From contig NZ_AXBB01000004.1 in NCBI RefSeq assembly GCF_000473105.1, positions 186,001 to 250,000 on the forward strand: 64,000 nt of DNA, in the 5' to 3' direction. Position 1 is the stretch's first letter; each line of letters starts with the position of its first letter. The notes below the pieces were generated by a model. It did not search any database, had not been told where the DNA came from, and saw nothing but the letters and a program-made list of their open reading frames with translations. The translations under genes were made by a program, and so were the position numbers. Positions 53,622 through 62,329 of this stretch are shown piece after piece. The stretch comes from Phaeobacter inhibens DSM 16374 (GTDB taxonomy: Bacteria; Pseudomonadota; Alphaproteobacteria; Rhodobacterales; Rhodobacteraceae).

Positions 53622-56147
53622 TCAGTCGCGCGCCCGCAGGATTCGTGCGGGGCGCACCTGAAGTGGCCGCCAGGCAAAGGCAAGACCGGCCAGAAGCGTG
53701 GTCAGGATACCACCGCTGATGATCGCCAGCGCGTTGCCCCAGATCACCTGATAGTCGCTCTCAAACACATAGGTGTTGATCGCCCAGGCACCACTCATCC
53801 CCGCAATCAGCGCAACCAGTCCGGCGCCTGCGCCCAGAAACACCGATCTGAGGGCGAAGCTGATCAGAATGCGGCGTCGCGACGCGCCGAGTGTTTTCAG
53901 CACGGCGGCCTCATAGCGGCGGGCCGGTTCCCCGGCAGCGGCGGTGCCGATCAGCACCATGAAACCGGTGAGCAGGGTGGCCGCCGCACCATAAGCGGTG
54001 GCGGAGGCCAGTTGCCGCAGGATCTCAGACACGCGGTCCAGCGCATCCCGCACCCGCACGGCAGTGATATTCGGCATCGCGCGGGCGAGATCACGCAGGA
54101 TCTGCGCCTCGGCCTCCTGTTCGGCATAGACGGTTGCGATATAGCTGTGTGGCGCCCCTGCCAGGGCGTTTTCGTTCAGCACCATCACAAACCCCATGCC
54201 AGCGGTGGAGAAATCCACCTCACGCAGGCTGGTGATTGTCGCAGTGATGTCGCGGCCCAGCACGTTGATTGTCAGCGTATCCCCCAGATCCAAACCCAGT
54301 TCCTCGGCCTCTTCGCGGGCGAAGCTGACCTGCGGTGGACCGCTGTAATCCTCCGCCCACCATGTGCCGGCCACGATCTGCGTGGTTTCGGGCTGTTTTG
54401 CGGCATAAGTGATGCCGCGATCTCCGCGCACCACCCAGTGATCTCCGGCTACCTCGGTCGCAGGCTGACCGTTGATGGTGGTGAGCACCCCGCGCAGCAT
54501 CGGGGCGCTTTGGACGCGGTCGACCGCCGGGTCCTGTTCCACGCGGGCGAGGAAGTCCGGCATTTGATCGCGCTGGATATCAACAAAGAAGTAGGAGGGG
54601 GCCACATCGGGCAGGTTGCCCTCAATCGCGCGGCGCATATTGCCATCGACCTGACCGATGGCCGCCAGCACCGTCAGGCCCAGCCCCAGCGCCAGCACTG
54701 TCGGGACGGCGCCATCGCGCGAGGTCCCGATGGCGGAGAGTGCCCATCGCAGCGCCGGGTTGCCACGGGCCAAGGGGGCTGATCGGCGCGCGATCCAGCC
54801 CAGCACCAGCGCGGCCAGCAGCAGCACCGCCAGCGCGCCAATCAGACCGCCCGCAGTCCAGAGCGTCAGCTCAACCGCGCCGCTGAACAGGGCCGCCGCG
54901 CCGATCAGTACAGCGACGGCAACGACGGTGGCCAGAATATAGCGCGGCGCAGGCCAGCGGCTGCGGCTGTCCAGCGTGTCGCGAAACAGCGCCGCTGCCC
55001 GGATCCGCTCCGCCCGGGCCAGCGGCCAGAGGGCAAAGACAAAGGCGGTCAGCAACCCGTAAAGGGCCGCCTCGCTCAGTGCAGGAACTGAGATGCCAAA
55101 AACCGCCGGAAACGGCAGCTGCGCCGCGATCAGCGGTCCCAGCAGCACCGGGGCCAAGCCGCCGATCACCAGGCCAATCGCGATGCCCAGCAGTGCCAGC
55201 GCGCCGATTTGCAGAAAATACGTCAGGAAGATCGTCCGGCGGTCGGCACCAAGGGTGCGCAGGGTCGCGATGGTTGCCGTTTTGCCCGCCAGATAGGCGC
55301 GCACCGCTGCGGAAACGCCAATACCGCCCACCGCCAGTCCGGAGAGGCCAACCAGTACCAGAAACCCGGCCAGCCGTTCGACAAATGTGGCAATGCCCGG
55401 CGCTCCGTTGCGGGCATCGGTCCAGCGCATGCCGCTGTTGTCATACTCTGCCTCGGCGCGGGTTTTCAGCTGTTCCAGATCGGTATCCGGGGGCAGGGTC
55501 AGCCGGTATTTGCTGGAAAACAGCGTACCGGGTTGCAAGAGGCCGGATTGCGCCAAGTCCTCTGTGCGTACAAGGGTCCGCGGCCCAAGGGTGAACCCTG
55601 CGCTGGCGGCATCGGGTTCATTCTCCAGCAGCGCCGTCAGCACAAACTGCTGGCTGCCAAGGGTGAACTCATCGCCAACGGACAGGCCAAGCCGATCTGC
55701 CAGAACCCGCTGCATCACGCCGCCGGGGAAATCCCCTGTTCCCGCCAGTGCGGCTTCCAGTGGCAAGTCGGGGGAGAGGATCACCGTGCCCACCAGCGGA
55801 TAGGCATCATCCACGGCCTTTACCTGCGTCAGCGCGCGCTCGTCGCCCACCGTCGCCATGGACCGGAAATCAATGATCTCAGAACGGGCGAGGGCGCGAG
55901 CCTCCATCCAGGCCTGCTCTTCGGCTGTGGCGCGCCGATAGGTAAAGCCCAGCTCGGCGTCGCCGCCCAGCAGCACTGCGCCTTCCTCGCTCAGCCCGGT
56001 CTGGATCGCTGAGCGCAGGGAGCCGATTCCGGCAATCACAGCAACCCCCAGCGCCAGACAGATCAGGAAAACACGAAACCCGGAGAGACCACCGCGCAGC
56101 TCGCGCTTGGCAAACCGTGTGGCCAGCGACAGGGCAGAGGGGCTCAT
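53622..56147 (-). CDS. FtsX-like ABC transporter permease (YbbP type)
   Basis: An 841-residue inner-membrane protein. A membrane helix at the N-terminus and three FtsX blocks of helices (near 260-400, 420-460 and 720-835) flank large periplasmic domains, the layout of YbbP/LolC-related permeases. It pairs with the ATPase gene that overlaps it by 4 bases. YbbAP complexes with TesA are proposed to extract and cleave acyl or ester molecules from the membrane. The third partner, TesA, is divergent here. Confidence 0.9.
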   Translation of the reverse strand: MSPSALSLATRFAKRELRGGLSGFRVFLICLALGVAVIAGIGSLRSAIQTGLSEEGAVLLGGDAELGFTYRRATAEEQAWMEARALARSEIIDFRSMATVGDERALTQVKAVDDAYPLVGTVILSPDLPLEAALAGTGDFPGGVMQRVLADRLGLSVGDEFTLGSQQFVLTALLENEPDAASAGFTLGPRTLVRTEDLAQSGLLQPGTLFSSKYRLTLPPDTDLEQLKTRAEAEYDNSGMRWTDARNGAPGIATFVERLAGFLVLVGLSGLAVGGIGVSAAVRAYLAGKTATIATLRTLGADRRTIFLTYFLQIGALALLGIAIGLVIGGLAPVLLGPLIAAQLPFPAVFGISVPALSEAALYGLLTAFVFALWPLARAERIRAAALFRDTLDSRSRWPAPRYILATVVAVAVLIGAAALFSGAVELTLWTAGGLIGALAVLLLAALVLGWIARRSAPLARGNPALRWALSAIGTSRDGAVPTVLALGLGLTVLAAIGQVDGNMRRAIEGNLPDVAPSYFFVDIQRDQMPDFLARVEQDPAVDRVQSAPMLRGVLTTINGQPATEVAGDHWVVRGDRGITYAAKQPETTQIVAGTWWAEDYSGPPQVSFAREEAEELGLDLGDTLTINVLGRDITATITSLREVDFSTAGMGFVMVLNENALAGAPHSYIATVYAEQEAEAQILRDLARAMPNITAVRVRDALDRVSEILRQLASATAYGAAATLLTGFMVLIGTAAAGEPARRYEAAVLKTLGASRRRILISFALRSVFLGAGAGLVALIAGMSGAWAINTYVFESDYQVIWGNALAIISGGILTTLLAGLAFAWRPLQVRPARILRARD

Positions 56148-56860
56148 TCAGCGGCCTCACGCGCGGCGTCGTGATCCAGTCGGCCATCGCGCAGCCGGAT
56201 CACCCGGTCACAGCGCGCCGCCAGTTCCGGCGCATGGGTGACCATGATCAGCGTCGCCCCATAGCGGTCGCGCAGATCAAACAGCAGGTCCATGATTGCA
56301 TCGCCGTTGGTTGCGTCCAGATTGCCGGTCGGCTCATCCGCCAGCAGGATCCGCGGGCGAGTGACCAGGGCGCGGGCCAGCGCCACGCGCTGCTGTTCGC
56401 CGCCGGACATCTGCGCCGGGAAATGGCCCGCACGATGGCCCAGTCCGACGGCCTCCAACTCAGCCTGTGCCCTCTCAAAGGCATCTTTGTGGCCGGCAAG
56501 CTCCAGCGGTGTGGCCACATTTTCCAGCGCGGTCATGGTCGGAATCAGGTGAAAGCTTTGGAAGACGACGCCCATATTGTCACGGCGAAAGCGCGCCAGC
56601 GCATCCTCATCCATCGCGGTCAGATCCTGCCCCAGCGCCGAGACGGTGCCGCCGGTGGCCTGCTCAAGACCGCCCATCACCATCAGGAGGGAGGATTTGC
56701 CGGAGCCAGAGGGGCCGATCAGGCCGAGGGTTTCGCCGCTCTCCACCGCCAAGGAGATATCGTGTAGAATTTCGACAGGTCCGGTATTGCCAACCAGTGA
56801 CAAAGACGCATGTTGGAGGTTCAGAATAGGATCGGATGAGGGGATCGTGCTGGACTGCAT
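56144..56860 (-). CDS. ABC transporter ATP-binding protein (YbbA type)
   Basis: A 238-residue ATPase of the LolD/MacB/YbbA class, with Walker A GPSGSGKSSLL near residue 50, signature MSGGEQQRVALARALV and Walker B RILLADEPTGNLD. It energises the FtsX-like permease encoded immediately downstream. The ATG at 56860 was taken; a GTG at 56887 would add nine residues. It is divergent from tesA, with 51 bases between the starts. Confidence 0.9.
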   Translation of the reverse strand: MQSSTIPSSDPILNLQHASLSLVGNTGPVEILHDISLAVESGETLGLIGPSGSGKSSLLMVMGGLEQATGGTVSALGQDLTAMDEDALARFRRDNMGVVFQSFHLIPTMTALENVATPLELAGHKDAFERAQAELEAVGLGHRAGHFPAQMSGGEQQRVALARALVTRPRILLADEPTGNLDATNGDAIMDLLFDLRDRYGATLIMVTHAPELAARCDRVIRLRDGRLDHDAAREAAE

Positions 56861-56911
56861 GTGATATCGCGCCTGTTTTGGGACCACTCTCGATATGGAG
56901 CCTTTGTAGCA

Positions 56912-57553
56912 ATGCGCAAGATGATAGCAGGACTGATTTTTATGTTAACTGCGGCGATTGCGCAGGCAGAGCCGGTGCGTATTGCTGCGCTTGGTGACAG
57001 TCTGGTGCAGGGCTATGGCCTGCCGCAGGGACAGGGCTGGGTGCCGCAGCTGCAACGCTGGCTGGGCGAAAAGGGGGCTGAGGTGCGGCTGATCAATGCC
57101 GGTGTCTCCGGTGACACGACCGCAGGCGGCGCCGCCCGGATCGACTGGACGCTGGCCGACGGACCGGATGCGCTGATCGTGGCTCTTGGTGGCAATGACC
57201 TGCTGCGCGGCCTTGCGCCGTCCGAAAGCCGCGCCAATCTCACCCGCATTCTGGAGGTCGCACAGGCCAATGCGGTTCCGGTGTTGCTGGTCGGCATTCA
57301 GGCGCCGGGCAACTACGGCGCGGATTTCAAAGCGGACTTCGATGCGATTTTCCCCGATCTCGCGCGGGACTATAGCACGCTGCTTCACGCGGACAGCCTC
57401 GCCGGTATCCGGGCTGCAACCGGTGATGATATTCAGGCTGCGGGGCAATATCTGCAGGAGGACGGGATCCACCCCAATGCTGAAGGCGTGGCGTTGAATG
57501 TGGCCGCCATCGGTCCGAAGGTGCTGGAACTGATAGAGCTGGCTAAGCAATAG
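56912..57553 (+). CDS. tesA: Arylesterase / lysophospholipase (SGNH hydrolase, TesA type)
   Basis: 213 residues. A signal peptide (MIAGLIFMLTAAIAQA) precedes the GDS block with nucleophile Ser30 in LGDSLVQGYG. Block III is GGND and block V is DGIHPN with the catalytic Asp and His. It is a periplasmic esterase/thioesterase. The divergent neighbours are its usual partners YbbA and YbbP. The ATG at 56912 begins the signal peptide. Confidence 0.92.
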   Translation: MRKMIAGLIFMLTAAIAQAEPVRIAALGDSLVQGYGLPQGQGWVPQLQRWLGEKGAEVRLINAGVSGDTTAGGAARIDWTLADGPDALIVALGGNDLLRGLAPSESRANLTRILEVAQANAVPVLLVGIQAPGNYGADFKADFDAIFPDLARDYSTLLHADSLAGIRAATGDDIQAAGQYLQEDGIHPNAEGVALNVAAIGPKVLELIELAKQ

Positions 57554-57627
57554 GCTTGTCGCCAAGCGGGGCCGACCCGGCGGTTGCGACCCTGAACGCC
57601 GCGCAGGCGGAACACATACCCCACAAC

Positions 57628-57653
57628 AAAAGACGGCCCCGATGAAGGGGCCG
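57628..57653 (-). terminator. Terminator of the second cold-shock gene
   Basis: On minus, CGGCCCC and GGGGCCG form a 7-pair stem with a 6-base loop, then TCTTTTGTT, 30 bases after the cold-shock stop codon. It also lies in the convergent gap after tesA. Confidence 0.82.
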
Positions 57654-57682
57654 ACAGCTGATCTTATTGTCTCTCTGACCGA

Positions 57683-57889
57683 TCAGGCCAGTTCGATATT
57701 CACCGCAGACTCGCGGCCATCACGGCCTGGTTGCAGTTCGTAAGTTACTTTCTGATTGTCGGCGAGGCCGGTCAGCCCGGACCGCTCTACTGCAGAAATA
57801 TGTACAAATACATCGCTACCACCCGCATCGGGTGCGATGAAACCGTAGCCTTTGGTGGTGTTGAACCATTTGACGGTGCCTGTGGCCAT
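57683..57889 (-). CDS. Cold-shock domain protein, second copy
   Basis: A 68-residue CspA-family protein with RNP1 KGYGFI and RNP2 DVFVHI intact. The start is the ATG at 57889, preceded by GGAGAAGAAG; nine upstream codons in frame are rejected. It is a paralogue of the protein at 7378-7584, differing mainly in the middle loop and the C-terminal ten residues. It is a single-gene unit with its own terminator. Confidence 0.95.
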   Translation of the reverse strand: MATGTVKWFNTTKGYGFIAPDAGGSDVFVHISAVERSGLTGLADNQKVTYELQPGRDGRESAVNIELA

Positions 57890-58193
57890 CGTCTTCTTCT
57901 CCCAGTCTTTACTCAAATCCCTGTCCGCGACATGCGACAGCCCGGCAATGTCATTGCGTATTCATGACCGAGCCTCCTAGGACAGCGATGAGTTCTGCGT
58001 AACCTTGCGGGGACAATCTTGTCGCCAATGTCCTTTCGGTGCAAGTGTTATAGCGGGGGGTGCCTGTTAGTTGGGCAGTGCCTGGGCAGCGGTGGCCCGC
58101 TGATCGGCAAAGCTCAGCACGCAGACAGGCAGACTGGCAGGCTGACGCCGAAGCGGCGCCAGATCACGCGTTACCACTTTGGTCTGGTCCTGA

Positions 58194-58745
58194 TCAGAGC
58201 ACCGTCACCACGGTTCCCAAAGGCACCCGTTCGTAGAGATCGACAATATGCTCGTTGGTCATGCGGATGCAGCCGTTGGAGACGGAATGCCCGATGGTCT
58301 GCGGCTGGTTGGTGCCGTGAATGCGGAAATAGGTGTCGATGCCGTTCTGAAACAGGTAGAGCGCGCGCGCCCCCAGCGGGTTATCAGTGCCACCGGGCTG
58401 GATGTATTTGTTATCGACAAAGCGGGCATAGCTGTGCGGATCGCGTTCGATCATCTCATCGGTCGGGCGCCAGGTCGGCCATTCTTTCTTGGCCTGAATG
58501 ACGGCGGTGCCGGTAAATTCGAGGCCTGCGCGACCAACCCCAACCCCGTAACGACGCGCCCGTCGCGGCTCGGTTACATAATAAAGGTAATAGGATCGCG
58601 GCAGCACCAGAATTTGCCCGGGGGCGAATTCCTTCTTGATGCGAACCTCTTGCGGGGTCGGATCAAAGACCGTTTCGGCTGACCCGATCTGGGGCCAGAG
58701 CGAGGCTGCGGCTGAGCTGGCCAGAAAGGCGCGGCGTGACAACAT
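58194..58745 (-). CDS. L,D-transpeptidase (YkuD family) with Tat-type signal
   Basis: 183 residues. The N-terminus SRRAFLASSAAASLWP is a twin-arginine-like signal. The YkuD domain carries His143 (RIHGTN) and the nucleophile Cys159 in SNGCIRM. Such enzymes form 3-3 cross-links in peptidoglycan or attach proteins to it in the periplasm. The frame is open to 58808; the ATG at 58745 begins the signal. It lacks a peptidoglycan-binding domain. Confidence 0.92.
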   Translation of the reverse strand: MLSRRAFLASSAAASLWPQIGSAETVFDPTPQEVRIKKEFAPGQILVLPRSYYLYYVTEPRRARRYGVGVGRAGLEFTGTAVIQAKKEWPTWRPTDEMIERDPHSYARFVDNKYIQPGGTDNPLGARALYLFQNGIDTYFRIHGTNQPQTIGHSVSNGCIRMTNEHIVDLYERVPLGTVVTVL

Positions 58746-59179
58746 GCGGGGCTCTTTCAGTTTTGGAACAGATGCAGCCAGTCTGCGGTGGAGTGCCGAT
58801 CCGGTCAATAGTGGGCCCGGTGCGGATCCGTCGCAAGGCCACCTGCGCGACGTCGGCGCAACAGCCGCCCGTAGCCAGGCTGCAGTATCCTTGGCAGATC
58901 AGGCTTCGTCAGATCACGAACCTGTGATACCCTGTGATCGGATCGCGTTTCTGATCCACCGCCAGTTTCGGCGGATTTCAGCGATTGGCGACAGTATTTC
59001 CGGCACGGCTGCGGGGGCAGTTCCACCGGCAAGGTCGCACGGGGGTACGCGTTATTTTCTAGCGGTTTGGTGTTGGGCCTGTCTGGCCTGCAACCGGATT
59101 GACCCTGTCTGAGATCGGCCGGGTGTTGTGCGCAGCACGGCTGGTGGTCTGTCGGGGGTCATATACTGGAGTAACGATT
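58746..59179 (+). other. Gene-free divergent stretch between the L,D-transpeptidase and the outer-membrane protein
   Basis: 434 bases without a convincing reading frame. It should hold both divergent promoters. The octamer CCTGTGAT occurs twice, 10 bases apart (58921 and 58931), with an inverted GATCAC just upstream, the only structure I see. Confidence 0.5.
58921..58938 (+). repeat. Phased tandem octamer CCTGTGAT
   Basis: Two direct copies of CCTGTGAT start exactly 10 bases apart, one helical turn, with ATCAC in inverted orientation 6 bases before. This could be a cooperative binding site in the leader region of the outer-membrane protein gene. Confidence 0.4.
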
Positions 59180-60421
59180 GTGACTGTTTCATTTCGGGGG
59201 CGCGCGGTGTTGGCCGCGCTGACGATGGCTGTGGGCATGACCGCAGCCCACACGGGCGAGGCACAGGAGGGCGTCGGTTTTCTGGCCACCTCACTGCGCT
59301 ATTCGGAACGGATGCTGGACCGTCAGGAGGATGTGACCAACAAGGTCGCCATCGCCTTGCGGGCGCGGCAGTCCGGGCAGCTGGGGATCAACAAAATCAC
59401 CTTTGGCGGGCGCTTCTTAGGCACGGTGATCTATGAGAACACCAATACGCCCGGCAAGTTTCCGATCCTGTCGCGGTTGCCGCCCACCCACACCAGCGGC
59501 ACCTCTGATACCTATGGGGTCATCAATGATATCTCGCTCATCGCCACCGCCACGACACCTTTGCTGACAGCGGTGGTGCAGGGCGAATATACCGAGGTCG
59601 AATATCCCGGCCAGAATGATATCCAACTGCGCAAGGCCTGGCTGGCAATCGGCGACCTGGACCGCTCTCCCTTCTATGTGGCGGTGGGGCGCAAGACCGT
59701 GAACTTCGGCAATTTCGCCAGCTACGCGCCCTTCACACACACCCATAGCAGCCACTATTTTTGGGCCCAGACCAAGGATCCGCTGATTGAGATCGGCTAT
59801 ATTACGGATCGCACCGAGCTGGCGTTGTCGATCATCCGCAACCATCGCGGCAATCGGGTGATCAGCAGCCCGAAGAACGATGACCACTACACCAATTATG
59901 CGCTGAACGCGGCCCATCGTATTCCGCTGGCCAATGGGATGGGGCTGAAACTGGGGGCCGGTTTTCTACGCGGGACGATCTACGACAGCGCCATCGCCCA
60001 TCATCCGCCCGGCAGCGGCATTGATCGCGGCTGGAACGGGGCGTGGGATGTCCACGCCACCCTCAGCGGAGAGCGGTTTGACGTCATGGCCGAATTCACC
60101 CAAACCACCGACCGCTGGCCTGCCACCGACCATAAGGTCAGCGCGCTGACGCTTCAGGGGCGCTACCGGAGTGAGTTTCTGGGACGTCCTGCGGTCTATT
60201 CGCTCTCGGCCAGTCACGGGCGGCAGGGGGCATCTGGCACCGAATGGGAATCCATGTCGCAGGTCATTCTGGGGATGGAGGTTGCGGTGGCCCCGAATGT
60301 CACGCTGGGGGCGGAGTATCTTTTCAACGATGGGTTTGTGCCGCTGATCCTGCCCCGGCGTACGGGCGATGCCGGCGTGCAGTCCCATAGCGTCATTCTG
60401 GGCGCGAAGCTCACCTTCTAG
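59180..60421 (+). CDS. Outer-membrane beta-barrel protein (porin-like)
   Basis: About 413 residues. A signal peptide (AVLAALTMAVGMTAAHTGEA) is followed by a sequence rich in alternating beta-strand patterns and ending in LTF, the C-terminal aromatic signal of outer-membrane barrels. Segments such as RKAWLAIGDLDRSPFYVAVGRKTVNFGNF resemble LbtU-type porin-like families. I cannot assign a substrate. The start is the GTG at 59180 with GGAG 8 bases upstream; upstream in-frame codons lack export features. Confidence 0.7.
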   Translation: MTVSFRGRAVLAALTMAVGMTAAHTGEAQEGVGFLATSLRYSERMLDRQEDVTNKVAIALRARQSGQLGINKITFGGRFLGTVIYENTNTPGKFPILSRLPPTHTSGTSDTYGVINDISLIATATTPLLTAVVQGEYTEVEYPGQNDIQLRKAWLAIGDLDRSPFYVAVGRKTVNFGNFASYAPFTHTHSSHYFWAQTKDPLIEIGYITDRTELALSIIRNHRGNRVISSPKNDDHYTNYALNAAHRIPLANGMGLKLGAGFLRGTIYDSAIAHHPPGSGIDRGWNGAWDVHATLSGERFDVMAEFTQTTDRWPATDHKVSALTLQGRYRSEFLGRPAVYSLSASHGRQGASGTEWESMSQVILGMEVAVAPNVTLGAEYLFNDGFVPLILPRRTGDAGVQSHSVILGAKLTF

Positions 60422-60540
60422 GGCCGTGTGCTCTGGGCGCAGGTCTCTCACGGCGGCTGCATGGCTCTTGTCCCGCGCGCAGTGTCCCGTATATCGGGGG
60501 CAGGTCGCAACGGCGATCTTCTGCAAGGAGAGACCACGAT

Positions 60541-60966
60541 ATGGGCGCAAAGACCCTGACCTGCCTCAGCTGTGCGCAGCTGAACCGCGTGCCGGAGGAC
60601 CGTCTGGCTGCGGGTCCCAAATGTGGCACCTGCGGCGCGGCGCTGATCCCGGCCGGGCCGGTTGATGTTGATCCCGCCACCCTGCAAAAGGCTGCGGCGC
60701 AGGATGATCTGCCGCTGGTGGTGGATTTCTGGGCGCCCTGGTGTGGGCCCTGCAAGATGATGGCTCCGGATTTTGCCAAGGCGGCGAAGTCGCTGAAGGG
60801 GCAGGTGCGGCTGGTCAAGCTGAATACCCAGACCCATCAGTCCACCGGCGCGCGTTACCGCATCAAGGGGATCCCGACGCTGGTGCGCTTTGCCCGTGGC
60901 AAGGAGCAGAAGCGACAAGCCGGTGCCATGCGCGCAGGGCAGATCGTCAGCTGGGCCAAGGGATAA
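60541..60966 (+). CDS. trxC: Thioredoxin TrxC (thioredoxin 2)
   Basis: 141 residues. An N-terminal zinc ribbon with Cys8, Cys11, Cys28 and Cys31 precedes a thioredoxin fold with redox-active WCGPC (Cys68 and Cys71) and the cis-Pro segment GIPTLVRF. The zinc ribbon distinguishes TrxC, which is usually under oxidative-stress control. AAGGAG precedes the ATG by about 8 bases. Confidence 0.95.
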   Translation: MGAKTLTCLSCAQLNRVPEDRLAAGPKCGTCGAALIPAGPVDVDPATLQKAAAQDDLPLVVDFWAPWCGPCKMMAPDFAKAAKSLKGQVRLVKLNTQTHQSTGARYRIKGIPTLVRFARGKEQKRQAGAMRAGQIVSWAKG

Positions 60967-61016
60967 AGATAGTGTGGGTCGTCCCGGTCAGTGCGAAACC
61001 GGCTGAGGGCGCCGCC

Positions 61017-61235
61017 TCAGGCGGTGCGGCGAAGCTCATCCGGGTGCGGCTGCTCCATTGGGCGTAATCCGGGCGGCAGGTGGATCATAACCAAAATCGT
61101 CAAAATCGCACTTGTTGTCCCGACTGTGGGATAGAGCATCAGACTGTACCAGAGGGGCAGGGCATAGAGGGCATAGGCCGCCACAGCAGAGAAGACCCCT
61201 GCAAAAGTGCCCACAATGATCCCGATCCAAGCCAT
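61017..61235 (-). CDS. Small membrane protein, tandem family member 1
   Basis: 72 residues with two transmembrane helices (IGIIVGTFAGVFSAVAAYAL and LMLYPTVGTTSAILTILVM) and a short polar, probably cytosolic tail. AGGA stands 4 bases before the ATG. It resembles the proteins at 61458 and 61849 in length, in the MAxI/L start, in the LYP-G-SA-L pattern of helix 2 and in orientation. Function unknown. It is convergent with trxC, 50 bases away. Confidence 0.7.
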   Translation of the reverse strand: MAWIGIIVGTFAGVFSAVAAYALYALPLWYSLMLYPTVGTTSAILTILVMIHLPPGLRPMEQPHPDELRRTA

Positions 61236-61430
61236 AGTCCTACCCTTTGGGTTGAGTTGCATTTAATCTACAATTTTTTGAGCGGATCGCAACGCTTTGA
61301 TATCCACAAGAATAGTTCAAATTTTCTATAGATTTGGTTAACGCGCGGGCAGATCACCGCCTTGTCCGCCACAGTCGTTCCGTTAGGGCGTTGTTTTGAA
61401 ATGAAAATTGGGTGATAATTTTAGTCGGGT

Positions 61431-61446
61431 ATGATCACGTGGTCAT
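61431..61446. promoter_or_regulatory. Palindrome between small membrane protein genes
   Basis: ATGATCACGTGGTCAT is a 16-base inverted repeat with one mismatched pair around CACGTG. It lies between the stop of family member 2 and the leader of member 1. A regulatory role is only a guess. Confidence 0.3.
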
Positions 61447-61457
61447 CCTGAAATTGA

Positions 61458-61664
61458 CTAATCCTGCGAATTTGGTGCCGTCATCTTGCGCGAAAACCCG
61501 CCGCTTTTGATCATCAGGCACAGTGTCAGCCCCAGCCCAAGCAGGCCGCCAAGGCCGGAGTAGAGCAGGAACAGACCCCAGATCGGAAGGTCATAGGCCA
61601 CATGGCCCAGCACGGTGATCAGCATTGTCACCCCAGCACTCGTCAACATCGCCAACCAAGCCAT
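61458..61664 (-). CDS. Small membrane protein, tandem family member 2
   Basis: 68 residues with two transmembrane helices (AMLTSAGVTMLITVLGHVA and FLLYSGLGGLLGLGLTLCLMI) and a basic then polar tail (KSGGFSRKM). GAGGG precedes the ATG by about 5 bases. It is the most divergent of the three related genes, keeping the MAW start, the DLPIW turn (compare ALPLW in member 1) and the LLY-G pattern. A 222-base gap on its 3' side separates it from member 1. Function unknown. Confidence 0.68.
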   Translation of the reverse strand: MAWLAMLTSAGVTMLITVLGHVAYDLPIWGLFLLYSGLGGLLGLGLTLCLMIKSGGFSRKMTAPNSQD

Positions 61665-61848
61665 CGCACCCTCACATCAATTGAGGTAAATTTGACCTAA
61701 AGTAGGCCGTGCAATCAATACGCCTTACGGTCAGGCGGCGAGTATATTGGTATGTGTTGCAGCTTATTCGCGAACTATGGCAGGAACAGCACAGACTTGC
61801 GCGTATAGCGCGCAAAAGAACTATGCCTGCGTGATTATTGCAAAGAGA

Positions 61849-62100
61849 TCAGGCGCGTGCGGGTTTGCCAGCGAATTCCGGATGGGCGGCCTGTCCCAAA
61901 TCGTCCAGAACCTCCCGCCCAAGCGTCTCGCGCGCGGTTTTCTGCATCCAGAGCAGCAGGATCGCCAGCATGGCGGAGGGCACCCCAAACAGCGGATAAA
62001 GCAACAAGCTCATCCCGAAGGAGAGACCGATCAGCGTATAGCCCAGAATGGCCGCATTCAGTCCGCCAATGACGCCTACCAGAATACCAATCCCTGCCAT
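61849..62100 (-). CDS. Small membrane protein, tandem family member 3
   Basis: 83 residues with two transmembrane helices (GILVGVIGGLNAAILGYTLI and SLLLYPLFGVPSAMLAILLLW) and a longer polar tail of about 30 residues. The LLYPxxGxxSAxLxIL pattern matches member 1 closely. The ATG at 62100 was chosen by alignment with the other two; the frame continues ten codons upstream. Function unknown. Confidence 0.68.
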   Translation of the reverse strand: MAGIGILVGVIGGLNAAILGYTLIGLSFGMSLLLYPLFGVPSAMLAILLLWMQKTARETLGREVLDDLGQAAHPEFAGKPARA

Positions 62101-62242
62101 GCTCCGCCCTTTCTCTGGCCCAGTCCCCAAGCGGTTCTCGCAGGGGGCATCGTTAGAGTATGGTTAAAGACTAGCGATGATTTTGTTCAAATTATGCCGA
62201 TGCCATGTCGGTGCTGGGAAAGGGTTTGGCAGGACGGGGTCT

Positions 62243-62329
62243 GGGTCGTGGCGCGCAGCGCCACGACCCGCGCCTGACCTTCCCCCATGGGAAGGCGCAT
62301 TCGCACCTCCCCAAAGGTCAGGCGCGGGT
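62243..62329. repeat. Compound palindrome cluster (three overlapping hairpins)
   Basis: Hairpin 1: GGGTCGTGGCGC and GCGCCACGACCC, 12 pairs, 3-base loop (62243-62269). Long inverted repeat: ACCCGCGCCTGACCTT (62266-62281) and its exact complement at 62314-62329, 16 pairs, 32-base loop. Within the loop, CCTTCCC/GGGAAGG forms a third hairpin (62278-62295). The right arm touches the stop codon of the YaaC-like gene. It could be a terminator, a REP-like element or a mobile-element scar. Confidence 0.7.
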
